A stretch of DNA of 64,000 nt from Caldilineaceae bacterium. GTDB taxonomy: Bacteria > Chloroflexota > Anaerolineae > Caldilineales > Caldilineaceae. The stretch spans positions 1 to 64,000 of the forward strand of contig JAHBVG010000020.1 in assembly GCA_019637695.1 (NCBI GenBank), in the 5' to 3' direction. Positions 8,629 through 18,311 of the stretch are shown piece after piece. How positions within the stretch are numbered: position 1 is the stretch's first letter; each line of letters starts with the position of its first letter. The notes beneath the pieces were generated by a model. That model saw nothing but the letters and a program-made list of their open reading frames with translations. It had not been told where the DNA came from and did no database searches. A program made the position numbers and the translations under genes.

Positions 8629-8686
8629 GTTGCCGTCTTTGCGCGCGGATGCGCAAACAGTCAAGCCAATGATGGCCCGAATACAA

Positions 8687-9988
<1,302 letters not shown>

Positions 9989-9995
9989 GGGAGCG

Positions 9996-10559
9996 ATGCC
10001 AGATCCGCAGCCGTGGACAACCCATAGCACTCGTGCCGCTTTCTCAAACAAGTGGCTCGCCGTTGAGATCGACGACGTTGAACTCCCCAATGGCGCTCGC
10101 TACGAGTACACTCGCCTCGTGCCGCGTGCGGCGGGCGTGGCCGTGATCGGTTTCAACGAGGATGGGCTGATCCTGCTCGAACGCGAATATCGTCACGGCG
10201 TGCGCCAGGCGATCTGGCAGATCCCCGGCGGATTGGCCGATCCCAATGAGGATCTGCGCACGGGCGCGCTGCGCGAGCTACGCGAGGAGACCGGTTACAT
10301 GCCCGCCGCAACCAGCGACGAAACGGTGCGCTATCTGGGACAGGTTTGGGACAACCCGGCCTTCGGTCCCATGCACAGCCACATCTTCGCGGCATGGGGG
10401 TTGATCCAACTCACCGAAAGTCGCCACGATCCGGCGGAATTTGTCACCCTGCATTGGGTCTCGCCCGAATGGCTCAAGGAAGCCGTGCGCTCTGGCGAAA
10501 TCCAAGACCGCGTGGTGATTACCGCTGTGACGTGGCTTATGCTCAACGGATGGCTCTAA
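9996..10559 (+). CDS. NUDIX hydrolase, ADP-ribose pyrophosphatase type
   Basis: A 187-residue protein with a full Nudix box: G-x5-E-x7-R-E-x2-E-E-x-G-Y (GLADPNE...RELREETGY, about residues 72-94). WQIPGGLADPNED before it is typical of ADP-ribose or sugar-nucleotide pyrophosphatases. The ATG at 9996 follows GAGGGA. It lies between hcs and lysT, so it is probably part of the same transcript, but no known lysine step needs it. A housekeeping role (ADP-ribose clean-up) is inferred. Confidence 0.85.
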   Translation: MPDPQPWTTHSTRAAFSNKWLAVEIDDVELPNGARYEYTRLVPRAAGVAVIGFNEDGLILLEREYRHGVRQAIWQIPGGLADPNEDLRTGALRELREETGYMPAATSDETVRYLGQVWDNPAFGPMHSHIFAAWGLIQLTESRHDPAEFVTLHWVSPEWLKEAVRSGEIQDRVVITAVTWLMLNGWL

Positions 10560-10561
10560 AC

Positions 10562-10598
10562 GACAGATGACCGCAGATGGCAGACCGCAGACCGCAGC
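10562..10598. repeat. heptad repeat, GCAGACC dialect
   Basis: Tandem 7-mers of the type ACAGATG / ACCGCAG / ACGCAGA follow directly after the NUDIX stop. No inverted partner is seen nearby. Confidence 0.6.
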
Positions 10599-10616
10599 AA
10601 ACTGTATATGTATTGC

Positions 10617-10694
10617 AAAGTCCCCGGTACTTCCTCTGGTAGAGGTGATGTCTCTCAAGGGTGACCAAAACCTTCGTCAAGTGCCGGGGACTTT
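10617..10694. repeat. inverted repeat AAAGTCCCCGG...CCGGGGACTTT
   Basis: Arms 10617-10632 and 10679-10694 are inverted copies (15 of 16, the odd pair being G-T) around a 46-nt loop. The same 15-nt arm occurs at 62994-63030 inside a restriction-modification gene. Confidence 0.75.
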
Positions 10695-10740
10695 CGATAC
10701 TCACTGTATAATTACGTTCGCAATTCTATAGGATCTCGCA

Positions 10741-12168
10741 ATGAGCGCAATCACCCAATCCCCAGTCCCCAGTCCCCAGTCCCCAGTCCCCCAATCTTTC
10801 GCGCAAAAGGCGATTGCGCGCGCCGCCGGCCTCGATTTTGTGGGAGTGGGCCAGGTCATAGACGCGCGGCCGGATTGGGTGTTGAGCCATGATAACACTG
10901 CGGCCATCCGCCAGACTTGGTTGGAGTTCGGCCAGGATCGGGTAGCGATCCCTGAGCGAATGGCGATCACACTCGATCATGCTGTCCCTGCGCCGACGAC
11001 GAAGCACGCGCAGAACCACGCCGAGATCCGCAAGTTTGTGGCGGAGCAGAGCATCCGTCACTTTTTTGAAGTGGGACGCGGCATCTGCCATCAGGTCCTC
11101 AGCGAAGAAGCGATTGTGCTGCCGGGACAGATGATCCTCGGCGCGGATTCACATATGCCCCACTTTGGGTGGATGGGCGCGTTTGGCGCAGGGATCGGGC
11201 GCAGCGAGGTGGCGACCCTCTGGGCAACCGGCGAACTCTGGCTGCGCGTGCCCGAATCGATGAAGATCGTGCTTGAAGGCGATCTGCCGCCCGGCGTCAC
11301 CGCCAAGGATTTCGCACTGCGCATTATCGGCGATCTGGGCGCAGATGGCGGTCTTTACGCCTCGGTCGAGTTCGCCGGATCGGGCATCGAGCGTCTTTCG
11401 CTGGAATCGCGCATGGTCCTCCCCAACATGATGGCGGAGTTCGGAGCGAAGACAGCGTATATAGCGCCGGACGCGAAGACCTTTGCATACTTAGCGGAGC
11501 GACTGGCGAAACGAGATTGGAGATTGGAGATTGAAGATTGGGTAAACAACGTTGCCGCCAATGATGGAGACAACGGGGTCAACGGAATCCCTAATCTCCA
11601 ATCTCTACTCTCCGATCTCGCCCTCTTCCCCGACGCCGACGCTGTCTATGCGTCGACGCACATCTACAATGCCGCGGAACTGGAGCCGTACGTGGCCTGT
11701 CCCCATTCGGTGGATAATGTCGTGCCGTTGTCCGCCATTGCGGGGACGCGGGTGCAGCAGGCATTCATTGGCACCTGCACGAATGGACGGCTGGAAGATC
11801 TGGCGGCGGCGGCGGTCATCGGGGGTCAGCGCGTCGCCGCGGGGACACGGTTGCTGGTGATCCCGGCGTCGAGCAAGGTGTTGCAAGAGGCGCTGCGGCT
11901 GGGCTACATCCAAACGTTCGTCGAGGCGGGCGCCGTGATTGGCGTCCCCGGTTGCGGGCCGTGTATGGGCAACCACATGGGCATCCCCGCGCCGGGTGAG
12001 GTGACGATTTCTAGCGCCAATCGGAACTTCCAGGGGCGTATGGGCACGCGCGACGCCGAGATCTATCTCAGCAGCCCGGCGGTGGTGGCGGCGAGTGCGA
12101 TCGCGGGGATGATTGCGGAACCGAGGGAAATAATGGGTAAGGAGCAAGGCGTAATGAGTAATGAGTAG
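10741..12168 (+). CDS. lysT: homoaconitase large subunit
   Basis: A 475-residue aconitase-superfamily protein converting homocitrate to homoisocitrate with LysU. The 4Fe-4S cysteines are in GTCTNG and GCGPCMGNH, and [10 protein letters not shown] is the usual substrate motif. It is about 55 residues longer than LysT/LeuC proteins. The excess falls in three repeat-derived segments. The N-terminus is [13 protein letters not shown] from CCCCAGT heptads. An insert near 258-292 starts [10 protein letters not shown] and ends PNLQSLL, from AGATTGG heptads. The tail is [10 protein letters not shown] from TGAGTAA heptads. The catalytic core appears unbroken. The start at 10741 is the only in-frame ATG before the core. 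Confidence 0.9.
   Translation: MSAITQSPVPSPQSPVPQSFAQKAIARAAGLDFVGVGQVIDARPDWVLSHDNTAAIRQTWLEFGQDRVAIPERMAITLDHAVPAPTTKHAQNHAEIRKFVAEQSIRHFFEVGRGICHQVLSEEAIVLPGQMILGADSHMPHFGWMGAFGAGIGRSEVATLWATGELWLRVPESMKIVLEGDLPPGVTAKDFALRIIGDLGADGGLYASVEFAGSGIERLSLESRMVLPNMMAEFGAKTAYIAPDAKTFAYLAERLAKRDWRLEIEDWVNNVAANDGDNGVNGIPNLQSLLSDLALFPDADAVYASTHIYNAAELEPYVACPHSVDNVVPLSAIAGTRVQQAFIGTCTNGRLEDLAAAAVIGGQRVAAGTRLLVIPASSKVLQEALRLGYIQTFVEAGAVIGVPGCGPCMGNHMGIPAPGEVTISSANRNFQGRMGTRDAEIYLSSPAVVAASAIAGMIAEPREIMGKEQGVMSNE
10754..10796. repeat. (CCCCAGT)n heptad repeat inside lysT 5' end
   Basis: Five or more near-perfect CCCCAGT units. Because 7 and 3 share no factor, 21 nt encode a 7-residue repeat (SPVPSPQ). 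The unit is the same as the STRR1-type heptad described from heterocystous cyanobacteria, to my knowledge. Confidence 0.8.
11512..11617. repeat. heptad-repeat stem-loop inside the lysT coding region
   Basis: The left arm 11512-11542 (AGATTGG units) and right arm 11586-11617 (its inverted complement with changes) enclose a ~43-nt loop. The whole insert keeps the lysT frame open. Confidence 0.7.
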
Positions 12169-12207
12169 GCGAGACATGCTCTGCCTACTCATTACTCATT
12201 ACGCCTT
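12146..12207. repeat. perfect 25-bp heptad stem-loop over the lysT stop
   Basis: Arms 12146-12170 and 12183-12207 are exact inverted complements with a 12-nt loop, built from TGAGTAA heptads. The left arm encodes the last residues of LysT and its TAG stop (12166-12168). Confidence 0.85.
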
Positions 12208-12241
12208 ACATATTTTCTAACCATACACAAGGACAGATTCT

Positions 12242-12739
12242 ATGCCCACCGGTCGAGCGTGGAAGTACGGCGACAATGTGAATACAGATGTGATCTTCCC
12301 CGGCAAGTATACCTATACCGCCAGTGGACGCGAGGAGATCGCCCGCCACGCGCTAGAGGATCTCGATCCTGCGTTTGTGGGCGGCGTGCGTCCGGGGGAT
12401 GTGATCGTGGCGGGGCGCAATTGGGGCTGTGGATCGAGCCGCGAGCAGGCAGCGACCTGCCTTGTCTACAATGGCGTGGCCGCGGTTATCGCCGAGAGTT
12501 TCAGCCGCATCTTCTATCGCAACGCCATTAACAATGGGCTGCTGACCATCACCTGCCCGGCAGCGGTGAAGGCGATCCACACTGGCGATGAGATCACCGT
12601 CGATCTGGAGAGCCACACCATCACCTGCGCGGCCGGTACTTTCCCCTTCCCGCCCATGAGCGGGAGTGTGCGCCAGATTGTTGAGGCAGGTGGCTTGATC
12701 GAGTATGTCAAACGCAGATTACGGATCACGCACATCTGA
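12242..12739 (+). CDS. lysU: homoaconitase small subunit
   Basis: A 165-residue swivel-domain subunit that pairs with Lys[15 protein letters not shown] (about residues 10-23) and [11 protein letters not shown] (about 60-70) are the LeuD/LysU signatures; the Ser-Ser-Arg loop binds the substrate carboxylates. [12 protein letters not shown] near the end is typical. Length is normal for LysU, and the start is the first ATG after the repeat hairpin. Confidence 0.92.
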   Translation: MPTGRAWKYGDNVNTDVIFPGKYTYTASGREEIARHALEDLDPAFVGGVRPGDVIVAGRNWGCGSSREQAATCLVYNGVAAVIAESFSRIFYRNAINNGLLTITCPAAVKAIHTGDEITVDLESHTITCAAGTFPFPPMSGSVRQIVEAGGLIEYVKRRLRITHI

Positions 12740-12779
12740 CGAATGATTTAATTTTCACTTTTGTCTACCGAGTGACCCT

Positions 12780-13625
12780 ATGCAGATTGACCGCATTGTG
12801 CGCTACTTCCATGCCAAAACCCGCCCGCAGCGCGAGGTGATCGAAGTGGCGCCCTTCACGCTCTATTTACATCTCACTAGCCAGGATTTGGAGAACAGCG
12901 TCGCGCTGCTGAATTCCGCTCCGGGCGATGATTTGCAACGCGCATTGCCCCGGCTCGAACAGATCTTTGCCAATCGGGAACGTAGGCCGAGCATCCAATG
13001 GATCGATTGTCAGGCGCCGACGCTGGCCGACGATCTGCTCAACGCCGGTTACACTGTAGGCGAACGGCAGCCCGTGCTCTTCTGTCTGCCTGAACAGATC
13101 AACCCGCCTCACAATGCGCCATTGCTCGAGTATGTCGTCCTCTCGGCGGAATCCTCACTAGAAGAGGTGGAGGAAGGGTGGAATGTCAACGCCCGCGGGT
13201 TTGATCCCGACTCGGCTTTGGGGACGCCCGATGAGATAGAGGAGTTCCGGCGGAGTCTGGCCCATTGTCGAGCCTTCACCGCCCGGCTCGACGGGATCGG
13301 CGTGGGGGCAGGCATGTTCATCGATCTGCACGAGGGCGTCACCGAATTAATGGGCATTGCCACGCTCAAACCCTTTCGTCGGCGCGGTATTGCCTCAGCG
13401 CTCACTGCATACATGACGAATTACACCTTCAACTTCGGGGCATCGCTGACCTTTCTCGTGGCAGCCTCGCCAATCGCCAGCCGTGTCTATAGGCGCATCG
13501 GCTATCAAGTTTGCGGATATTTGATGAGCGCGACGCGGGATGATAGAACGCAGATGACGCAGATGCACGCAGATTTTCGCCGATCTGAAAGGATATATCA
13601 TGGTCATGAGTACGGGTGGCCCTGA
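12780..13625 (+). CDS. GNAT-family acetyltransferase
   Basis: A 281-residue protein. The C-terminal half carries the GNAT acetyl-CoA loop: GIATLKPFRRRGIASALTAY (about residues 190-209) contains the R-x-x-G-x-A pattern. The N-terminal half is divergent and may be a second, degenerate GNAT domain. After YRRIGYQVCGYLMSATR, where the fold would end, the last ~28 residues (DRTQMTQMHADF...) are encoded by the left arm of the inverted repeat that flanks the next gene. The C-terminus was therefore probably rewritten. Substrate unknown; no step of LysW lysine synthesis calls for it. Confidence 0.75.
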   Translation: MQIDRIVRYFHAKTRPQREVIEVAPFTLYLHLTSQDLENSVALLNSAPGDDLQRALPRLEQIFANRERRPSIQWIDCQAPTLADDLLNAGYTVGERQPVLFCLPEQINPPHNAPLLEYVVLSAESSLEEVEEGWNVNARGFDPDSALGTPDEIEEFRRSLAHCRAFTARLDGIGVGAGMFIDLHEGVTELMGIATLKPFRRRGIASALTAYMTNYTFNFGASLTFLVAASPIASRVYRRIGYQVCGYLMSATRDDRTQMTQMHADFRRSERIYHGHEYGWP

Positions 13626-14053
13626 GTATAAACACCAGGATTTAACAGAACCGATTATCGGGATTTTTTATGAGGTCTATAACTCTTTGGGGTTTGGCTT
13701 CTTGGAAAAAGTCTACGAGAATGCGCTGGCACTCCGTCTTCGCAAAGCAGGAATGACCGTAGTGCAGCAGCACCCCATCTCTGTTTATTTTGATGGGGTT
13801 ATTGTGGGCGAATTTTTTGCAGATCTACTGGTCGAAGACGCTGTAATCCTTGAGTTAAAAGCGGCGAAGGAGATTACCGAGGAGCATGAAGCACAACTGA
13901 TTAATTATCTCAAAGCTACAAAGTATGAGGTTGGTTTGATCCTCAACTTTGGTCGCAACCCCAAAGTGATGCGCAAAGCATTTGATAATCATCGCAAGCA
14001 ACTATTGCGCAGATCTGTGTAAATCTGCGTGCATCTGCGTCATCTGCGTTCTA
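13544..14053. repeat. perfect 33-bp inverted repeats flanking the GxxExxY gene
   Basis: Arms 13544-13576 and 14021-14053 are exact inverted complements 444 bases apart. The arms are built of CGCAGATG-type units. The intervening DNA holds only the GxxExxY gene, whose stop codon starts at the edge of the right arm. No transposase or target duplication is evident. Confidence 0.9.
13600..14022 (+). CDS. GxxExxY family protein
   Basis: A 140-residue protein of the GxxExxY family (TIGR04256-like). The defining motif is in LGFGFLEKVYENAL (about residues 28-41). FFADLLVEDAVILELKAAKEI (67-87) resembles a PD-(D/E)xK nuclease core, with D70, E80 and K82 as candidate metal-site residues. EHEAQLINYLKATKYEVGLILNFG is the other conserved block. 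Function is unknown; a nuclease-like role is inferred only from the motif. It overlaps the 3' end of the GNAT gene and breaks the lysine operon between lysU and the homoisocitrate dehydrogenase gene. It lies between perfect inverted repeats. Confidence 0.85.
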   Translation: MVMSTGGPEYKHQDLTEPIIGIFYEVYNSLGFGFLEKVYENALALRLRKAGMTVVQQHPISVYFDGVIVGEFFADLLVEDAVILELKAAKEITEEHEAQLINYLKATKYEVGLILNFGRNPKVMRKAFDNHRKQLLRRSV

Positions 14054-14069
14054 ATCTCTGGAAATCACC

Positions 14070-15113
14070 ATGTCGAACCAGCCAAAAGCGTATCAGATTG
14101 CAGTGATCCCCGGCGACGGGATTGGAAAAGAAGTGGTCCCCGCGGCGCAGCAGGTATTGGAGGCGACCGGCCTACCCTTCCACTTTGTGGTGTTGGACGC
14201 AGGCTGGGAATGCTTCCAACGCACGGGGACGGCGCTGCCCCCATCCACATTGGCCGCGCTACGCAGTTGCAATGGGGCCATCTTCGGCGCGGTGAGTTCA
14301 CCCAGCCATCGCGTGCCCGGTTATGCCAGCCCGATTGTGGCTATGCGCAAAGAATTGGATCTCTACGCCAATCTGCGCCCTTCGCTCTCCGCGCCGATGA
14401 AGGGCAGTCAACTGGGGATCGATCTGCTCATCGTGCGCGAGAACACCGAGTGTCTCTACGTCAAGCGCGAACGGCTGGAAGATGACGGCGACACCGCCAT
14501 CGCCGAGCGGATCATCACGCGGGCGGCGTCCACGCGCATTGCGAGGATGGCCTTCAGGCAGGCGAGGCAAAAGGCAAAAACCAAAAGGCAAAAGGGGTTG
14601 GTCACCATCGTCCATAAAGCGAATGTGCTTTCCATCAGTGATGGGCTGTTTCGAGAAAGCGCGCTGGCTGTTGCGGCGGACTATCCCGATGTGGCGGTCG
14701 AGGATCAGTTGGTCGATTCCATGCTCTACCGGCTGATCCGCGAGCCACAACGCTATGATGTGGTGGTGGCGCCCAATCTCTACGGCGATCTGCTCAGCGA
14801 CGCCGCCGCCGCGCTTGTGGGCGGACTGGGTTTGGCGCCCAGCGCCAATGTGGGCGATACTTTTGTGTTGGTCGAACCCGTCCACGGCAGCGCGCCGGAT
14901 ATTGCAGGCAAAGGCGTCGCCAATCCCATCGGCGCCATCCTATCTGCCGCCATGCTGCTCCGTCATCTGGGCGAGGACGCCGCCGCCCGCCGCATTGAAA
15001 CCGCCGTCCACAGCGTCCTGGCCGAAGGTCCACACACGCCGGATCTGGGTGGAGGAGCGACGACGGAAGGGGTGACGGCAGCAGTGATTAAGAGATTAGA
15101 GATTGGAGATTAA
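14070..15113 (+). CDS. hicdh: homoisocitrate dehydrogenase (isocitrate/isopropylmalate dehydrogenase family)
   Basis: A 347-residue NAD-linked beta-decarboxylating dehydrogenase forming 2-oxoadipate. [12 protein letters not shown] (about residues 12-23) starts the fold. [16 protein letters not shown] and [12 protein letters not shown] carry the substrate-side Arg residues; the loop composition fits homoisocitrate, not isopropylmalate. ENTECLY is typical. The metal-binding Asp residues are in [10 protein letters not shown] and [22 protein letters not shown] is the nucleotide-site motif. Near residues 165-178 a Lys/Arg/Gln run ([14 protein letters not shown]) is encoded by GGCAAAA repeats at 14566-14596, probably a local insertion. 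The last residues and stop are in a heptad hairpin. Confidence 0.9.
   Translation: MSNQPKAYQIAVIPGDGIGKEVVPAAQQVLEATGLPFHFVVLDAGWECFQRTGTALPPSTLAALRSCNGAIFGAVSSPSHRVPGYASPIVAMRKELDLYANLRPSLSAPMKGSQLGIDLLIVRENTECLYVKRERLEDDGDTAIAERIITRAASTRIARMAFRQARQKAKTKRQKGLVTIVHKANVLSISDGLFRESALAVAADYPDVAVEDQLVDSMLYRLIREPQRYDVVVAPNLYGDLLSDAAAALVGGLGLAPSANVGDTFVLVEPVHGSAPDIAGKGVANPIGAILSAAMLLRHLGEDAAARRIETAVHSVLAEGPHTPDLGGGATTEGVTAAVIKRLEIGD
14566..14596. repeat. GGCAAAA-type short repeat inside the homoisocitrate dehydrogenase gene
   Basis: About four imperfect units of GGCAAAA encode the basic run [10 protein letters not shown]. The reading frame is kept. Confidence 0.55.
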
Positions 15114-15191
15114 GGGATTGGGCGATTAGGAGATTTGAGATCGTGTGCAGAATCTGAATCTCCTAATCGCCCAATCGCCTAATCTCTTTTT
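15106..15191. repeat. 30-bp heptad stem-loop with T-run over the dehydrogenase stop
   Basis: Arms 15106-15135 and 15157-15186 match at 28 of 30 positions, and CTTTTT follows (15186-15191). It is shaped like a terminator but lies inside the lysine operon, just before lysW. The TAA stop (15111-15113) is in the left arm. Confidence 0.8.
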
Positions 15192-15238
15192 ACAAGAAAA
15201 TTCTACGTGACCATCCATTTTATCTGAGGGAGACCATC

Positions 15239-15424
15239 ATGGCTTTACAAACCGTATCCGCCACCGCCGAATGCCCGGAGTGCTTCGCCGATGTGGAACT
15301 CGTCAATGTTATGCAGCATGAAATCGTCCAATGCCCTGAATGCGGCACCGATCTGGAAGTTGTCAGCATCGAACCCGTGGAACTGGCGTTGGCCCCCGAA
15401 GAAGAAGAGGATTGGGGAGAATAG
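15239..15424 (+). CDS. lysW: lysine biosynthesis amino-group carrier protein LysW
   Basis: A 61-residue acidic carrier. CPEC (12-15) and CPEC (32-35) form the zinc ribbon, and the C-terminus is EEEEDWGE, the conserved EDWGE tail. In the family, the alpha-amino group of aminoadipate is attached to the gamma-carboxyl of the last Glu by LysX, which then carries the intermediate through LysZ, LysY and LysJ. A GAGGGAGA Shine-Dalgarno precedes the ATG. The gene lies between two repeat hairpins and directly before lysX. Confidence 0.95.
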   Translation: MALQTVSATAECPECFADVELVNVMQHEIVQCPECGTDLEVVSIEPVELALAPEEEEDWGE

Positions 15425-15429
15425 GGATT

Positions 15430-15527
15430 GGTGATTAGTAACTGGTGATTGGGCTTCTTCATCGAAATTAACTCCGACTGACAAATCATTTCGGTCGACG
15501 AGGCCCAGTCACTAATCACCAGTCACC
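15430..15527. repeat. heptad-repeat stem-loop between lysW and lysX
   Basis: The left arm 15430-15454 and right arm 15503-15527 are imperfect inverted copies of GTGATTG/GTGACTG heptads with a ~48-nt loop. The loop begins TTCTTCATC and its layout recalls the loop of the hairpin at 8687-8798. Confidence 0.65.
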
Positions 15528-15549
15528 ATCCATGAAAGGACAACCCACT

Positions 15550-16488
15550 ATGAAAATCAAAGTCGGTATTCTCTACAGCCGCGTGCGCGCGGAAGAGAAG
15601 TTGCTTTTTGAGGCGTTCGACAAGCGCGGGGTGAATTTGGAACTGTTGGACGACGGCAAGTTGATCTTCGACATTGCCAACGGGGGAAAGTATGCGTCGC
15701 AGTACGATGATTTCGATGTGATCGTCGAGCGCTGTATTAGCCACGGGCGCGCGCTCTACAGTCTGCGCATCCTCAACGACCGTGGGTTGAAGACAGTCAA
15801 TACAGCGCGGGTGGCGGACATCTGCGGCAACAAATTGCAGACGACCAGCGCGCTGGCCGCCGCGGGGATCCCTTCCCCGCGCACACTGGTGGCCTTCACC
15901 GCCGAGAGCGCATTGGAGGCCATCGAGACATTGGGCTATCCCGTTGTCCTCAAGCCCGCCGTCGGTTCGTGGGGGCGGTTGCTGAGCAAGATCAACGACC
16001 GTGAGTCCGCCGAGGCGATCCTCGAACACAAAGAAGTGCTGGGGACCTATCATCACTCGATCCATTACATTCAGGAATATATCGACAAGCCCATGCGCGA
16101 CATCCGCGCCTTTGTGGTGGGCAACGAGACGATCTGCGCCATCTACCGCACCTCGCCCCATTGGATCACCAACACGGCGCGCGGCGGCAAGGCGACCGTC
16201 TGCGAAGTGACGCCCGAACTCAACGATCTCTGCGTGCGCGCGGCCACAGCCTGCGGCGGCGGCGTTGTCGCCATCGACGTTTTGGAAGATCCCCAGCGCG
16301 GGCTGCTAATCAATGAGGTCAACTATACGATGGAGTTCCGCAACAGCGTCATGCCCACCGGCGTGGACATTCCCGGTCGCATGGCCGACTTCACCCTGCG
16401 CGTCGCCAAAGAGGGCTGGGACGCGGCCAACGGCTGGGATACATCCCACGAACGGCCGGTGAGCCGGGTGACGTTGGTGGGGGAGTGA
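15550..16488 (+). CDS. lysX: LysW-alpha-aminoadipate ligase
   Basis: A 312-residue ATP-grasp ligase joining alpha-aminoadipate to the terminal Glu of LysW. The ATG at 15550 has AAAGGA upstream; an in-frame ATG at 15532 lies just past the repeat arm and has no such site. [19 protein letters not shown] begins the N-domain, [16 protein letters not shown] is the ATP-binding grasp strand, and [12 protein letters not shown] near the C-terminus holds the metal-binding Asn and Glu. The N-x-N-x-x-x-E-F region distinguishes LysX from the ArgX type in published comparisons, but I cannot exclude dual lysine/arginine use. Confidence 0.92.
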   Translation: MKIKVGILYSRVRAEEKLLFEAFDKRGVNLELLDDGKLIFDIANGGKYASQYDDFDVIVERCISHGRALYSLRILNDRGLKTVNTARVADICGNKLQTTSALAAAGIPSPRTLVAFTAESALEAIETLGYPVVLKPAVGSWGRLLSKINDRESAEAILEHKEVLGTYHHSIHYIQEYIDKPMRDIRAFVVGNETICAIYRTSPHWITNTARGGKATVCEVTPELNDLCVRAATACGGGVVAIDVLEDPQRGLLINEVNYTMEFRNSVMPTGVDIPGRMADFTLRVAKEGWDAANGWDTSHERPVSRVTLVGE

Positions 16489-16491
16489 TAA

Positions 16492-16542
16492 GTAATGAGT
16501 AATGAGTAGGTAGAGTACGCCCTACCTACTCTTACTCATTAC
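16492..16542. repeat. heptad-repeat stem-loop between lysX and lysY
   Basis: TGAGTAA-dialect arms 16492-16513 and 16522-16542 pair with a single one-base bulge, then CGTTTTT follows, so it could act as a weak terminator or RNA processing site. Confidence 0.75.
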
Positions 16543-16585
16543 TCGTTTTTGACCGAAAAAAGATCTCAATCTTAGAGTGGGGCTC

Positions 16586-17641
16586 ATGACCGAAAAAACT
16601 TCCGTTTCCATCCTGGGCGCGTCGGGCTACGCCGGCGGGGAATTGCTGCGTCTGCTGTTGGACCACCCCCATGTGGAGGTAGCGCAGACGACGAGTGAAC
16701 GCAACGCCGGGTCGTATGTCCACTTTACCCATCCCAATCTGCGCGGACGGACGAAGTTGCAGTTCGTCAGCGCCTCGGATTTGGAACCATGCGATCTGTT
16801 GGTGACGGGCTTGCCTCACGGCAGCGCCATGGAGCGCATCGATCAATTCGCGAAGCTGGCCGAACGCATTGTGGACATGAGCGCCGACTTCCGCTTGCGC
16901 GACCCGGCGAGCTATGTGACCTGGTATGGCAAGCCACACACCAATCCCGCCTGGCTGGAGAAATTCGTCTACGGGCTGCCCGAACTGCACCGAGATCAGA
17001 TCCGCGGCGCGTCCTATGTGAGCGGGGTGGGCTGCAACGCCACCGCCACCAATCTGGCGATCTGGCCGCTCTTCGCCGAAGGGTTGATAGACGACAGCCG
17101 TGGCGTCATCTGCGAGGTGAAGGTAGGCAGCAGCGAAGGCGGCAACAAATCGAGCGACGCCACCCATCACCCGGAGCGGTCGGGCGTCATGCGCAGCTTC
17201 GCCCCCACCGGTCACCGCCACACAGCGGAAGTGTTGCAGGCGATCCGGCGCACGGGCAGCACAACGGAGGTCCATCTCAGCGCCACGGCGGTGGACAATG
17301 TGCGCGGCGTCCTCGCTACGGCTCATCTTTTCGTCAAGCCCGGCGTCACCGAAAAGGATCTCTGGCGCGCCTATCGTCGCGTTTACAAAGATGAACCCTT
17401 CGTGCGCATCGTCAAGGAGAAGACCGGTACCTATCGCTATCCCGAACCCAAGATCCTGTCGGGCAGCAACTACGCCGATGTGGGTTTCGAGTTCGACGAA
17501 CGCACGGGTCGCGTCGTCGCTCTCTGCGCCATCGACAACCTGATGAAAGGCGCGGCGGGCACGGCCGTCCAATGTATGAATTTGATGATGAATTGGGACG
17601 AGACGACGGCGTTGGGCTTCCCCGGATTGCATCCGATTTAG
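16586..17641 (+). CDS. lysY: LysW-gamma-L-alpha-aminoadipyl-6-phosphate reductase
   Basis: A 351-residue ArgC-family reductase that turns the LysW-bound acyl phosphate into the semialdehyde with NADPH. The ATG at 16586 follows GTGGGG; an in-frame GTG at 16577 is part of that site. SILGASGYAGGELLRLL (about residues 8-24) binds the nucleotide, VSGVGCNATATN holds the catalytic Cys (about 149), and FAPTGHRHTAEV supplies the His. GSSEGGNKSSDATHHPERSG fits the LysY subgroup, which recognises the LysW carrier. Confidence 0.92.
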   Translation: MTEKTSVSILGASGYAGGELLRLLLDHPHVEVAQTTSERNAGSYVHFTHPNLRGRTKLQFVSASDLEPCDLLVTGLPHGSAMERIDQFAKLAERIVDMSADFRLRDPASYVTWYGKPHTNPAWLEKFVYGLPELHRDQIRGASYVSGVGCNATATNLAIWPLFAEGLIDDSRGVICEVKVGSSEGGNKSSDATHHPERSGVMRSFAPTGHRHTAEVLQAIRRTGSTTEVHLSATAVDNVRGVLATAHLFVKPGVTEKDLWRAYRRVYKDEPFVRIVKEKTGTYRYPEPKILSGSNYADVGFEFDERTGRVVALCAIDNLMKGAAGTAVQCMNLMMNWDETTALGFPGLHPI

Positions 17642-17646
17642 GGAAT

Positions 17647-17708
17647 AATGAGTAAGGAGTAAGGAGTAGGCAGAGTACACTCCACCTACTCATTACTCCT
17701 TACTCATT
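17647..17708. repeat. 24-bp heptad stem-loop between lysY and the PlsY-like gene
   Basis: Arms 17647-17670 and 17685-17708 match at 23 of 24 positions (TGAGTAA/GGAGTAA heptads). The sequence is nearly the same as the two arms that flank the four-helix-bundle gene at 19756 and 20363, so it shows the probable uninterrupted state. Confidence 0.85.
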
Positions 17709-17717
17709 CTCAAAATT

Positions 17718-18311
17718 ATGATCGATTTCATTCTACTGCTCCTCGCCTATATCCTCGGCTGTTTCAGCACAGCTTACTATCTCGTGCGCTGGCGCACGGG
17801 AGAGGATGTGCGCAGGTTGGGCAGCGGCAACGCCGGCGCGACCAATGCCGGGCGGGTGCTGGGCAAGTGGGGATTCATCATGGCCGTGATTGGGGACGTG
17901 GGCAAGGCTGCGCTGGCAATCTGGTTTGTCCGCTGGCTGGGCGGCGGCGAATGGGCGATGGCGTGGGCGATCCCGGCGGTGGTGATGGGCCATATCTGGC
18001 CGATCCAACTGGGCTTCCGCGGCGGGGAGGGTTTCGCTTCGGCCTTCGGCGCGGTGCTGGTCTACCATCCGCTGTTGGTGGGAATCGTCAGCGGCGTCGC
18101 CCTACTCTTTTATTTGACTACGCGCAAACGTTCTGTGGCGGGAGCGATTGCACTGTTGATTACGCCTCCGTTGGCCTGGTTCCTCGGCGGCAGCGCAGCC
18201 GAGATCAGCGCGCTGATTGCCCTCGTCGTCCTTATGCTGTGGGCCTTCCGTCGTCATCTGCACACGATTTTCCAGGGTCGTCTCATCGCCGGGAAGTCGA
18301 GTCATGGCTGA
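17718..18311 (+). CDS. plsY: PlsY-like acyl-phosphate:glycerol-3-phosphate acyltransferase
   Basis: A 197-residue membrane protein with about five hydrophobic segments. PlsY motif 1 is present as GSGNAGATNAGRVLG (about residues 36-50), and GHIWPIQLGFRGGEG (about 93-107) is motif 2. Family members have GGKG at this place, where the Lys contacts phosphate; here it is GGEG, a charge reversal. PlsY makes lysophosphatidate from acyl phosphate. Because of the changed residue and its place inside a lysine operon, another acyl-phosphate-linked or lost function is possible. The next gene overlaps its end by 8 bases. Confidence 0.75.
   Translation: MIDFILLLLAYILGCFSTAYYLVRWRTGEDVRRLGSGNAGATNAGRVLGKWGFIMAVIGDVGKAALAIWFVRWLGGGEWAMAWAIPAVVMGHIWPIQLGFRGGEGFASAFGAVLVYHPLLVGIVSGVALLFYLTTRKRSVAGAIALLITPPLAWFLGGSAAEISALIALVVLMLWAFRRHLHTIFQGRLIAGKSSHG

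Noticed and set aside
13544..14053. Insertion sequence reading of the GxxExxY unit
   Set aside because: There is no transposase, and no target-site duplication outside the arms. The arms are heptad-like repeats found elsewhere, so I keep it as a repeat-flanked gene only.
15106..15191. Operon terminator splitting the lysine operon before lysW
   Set aside because: It has a stem and T-run, but similar stems occur in most gaps of this operon, and no promoter is evident before lysW. It may only reduce read-through.
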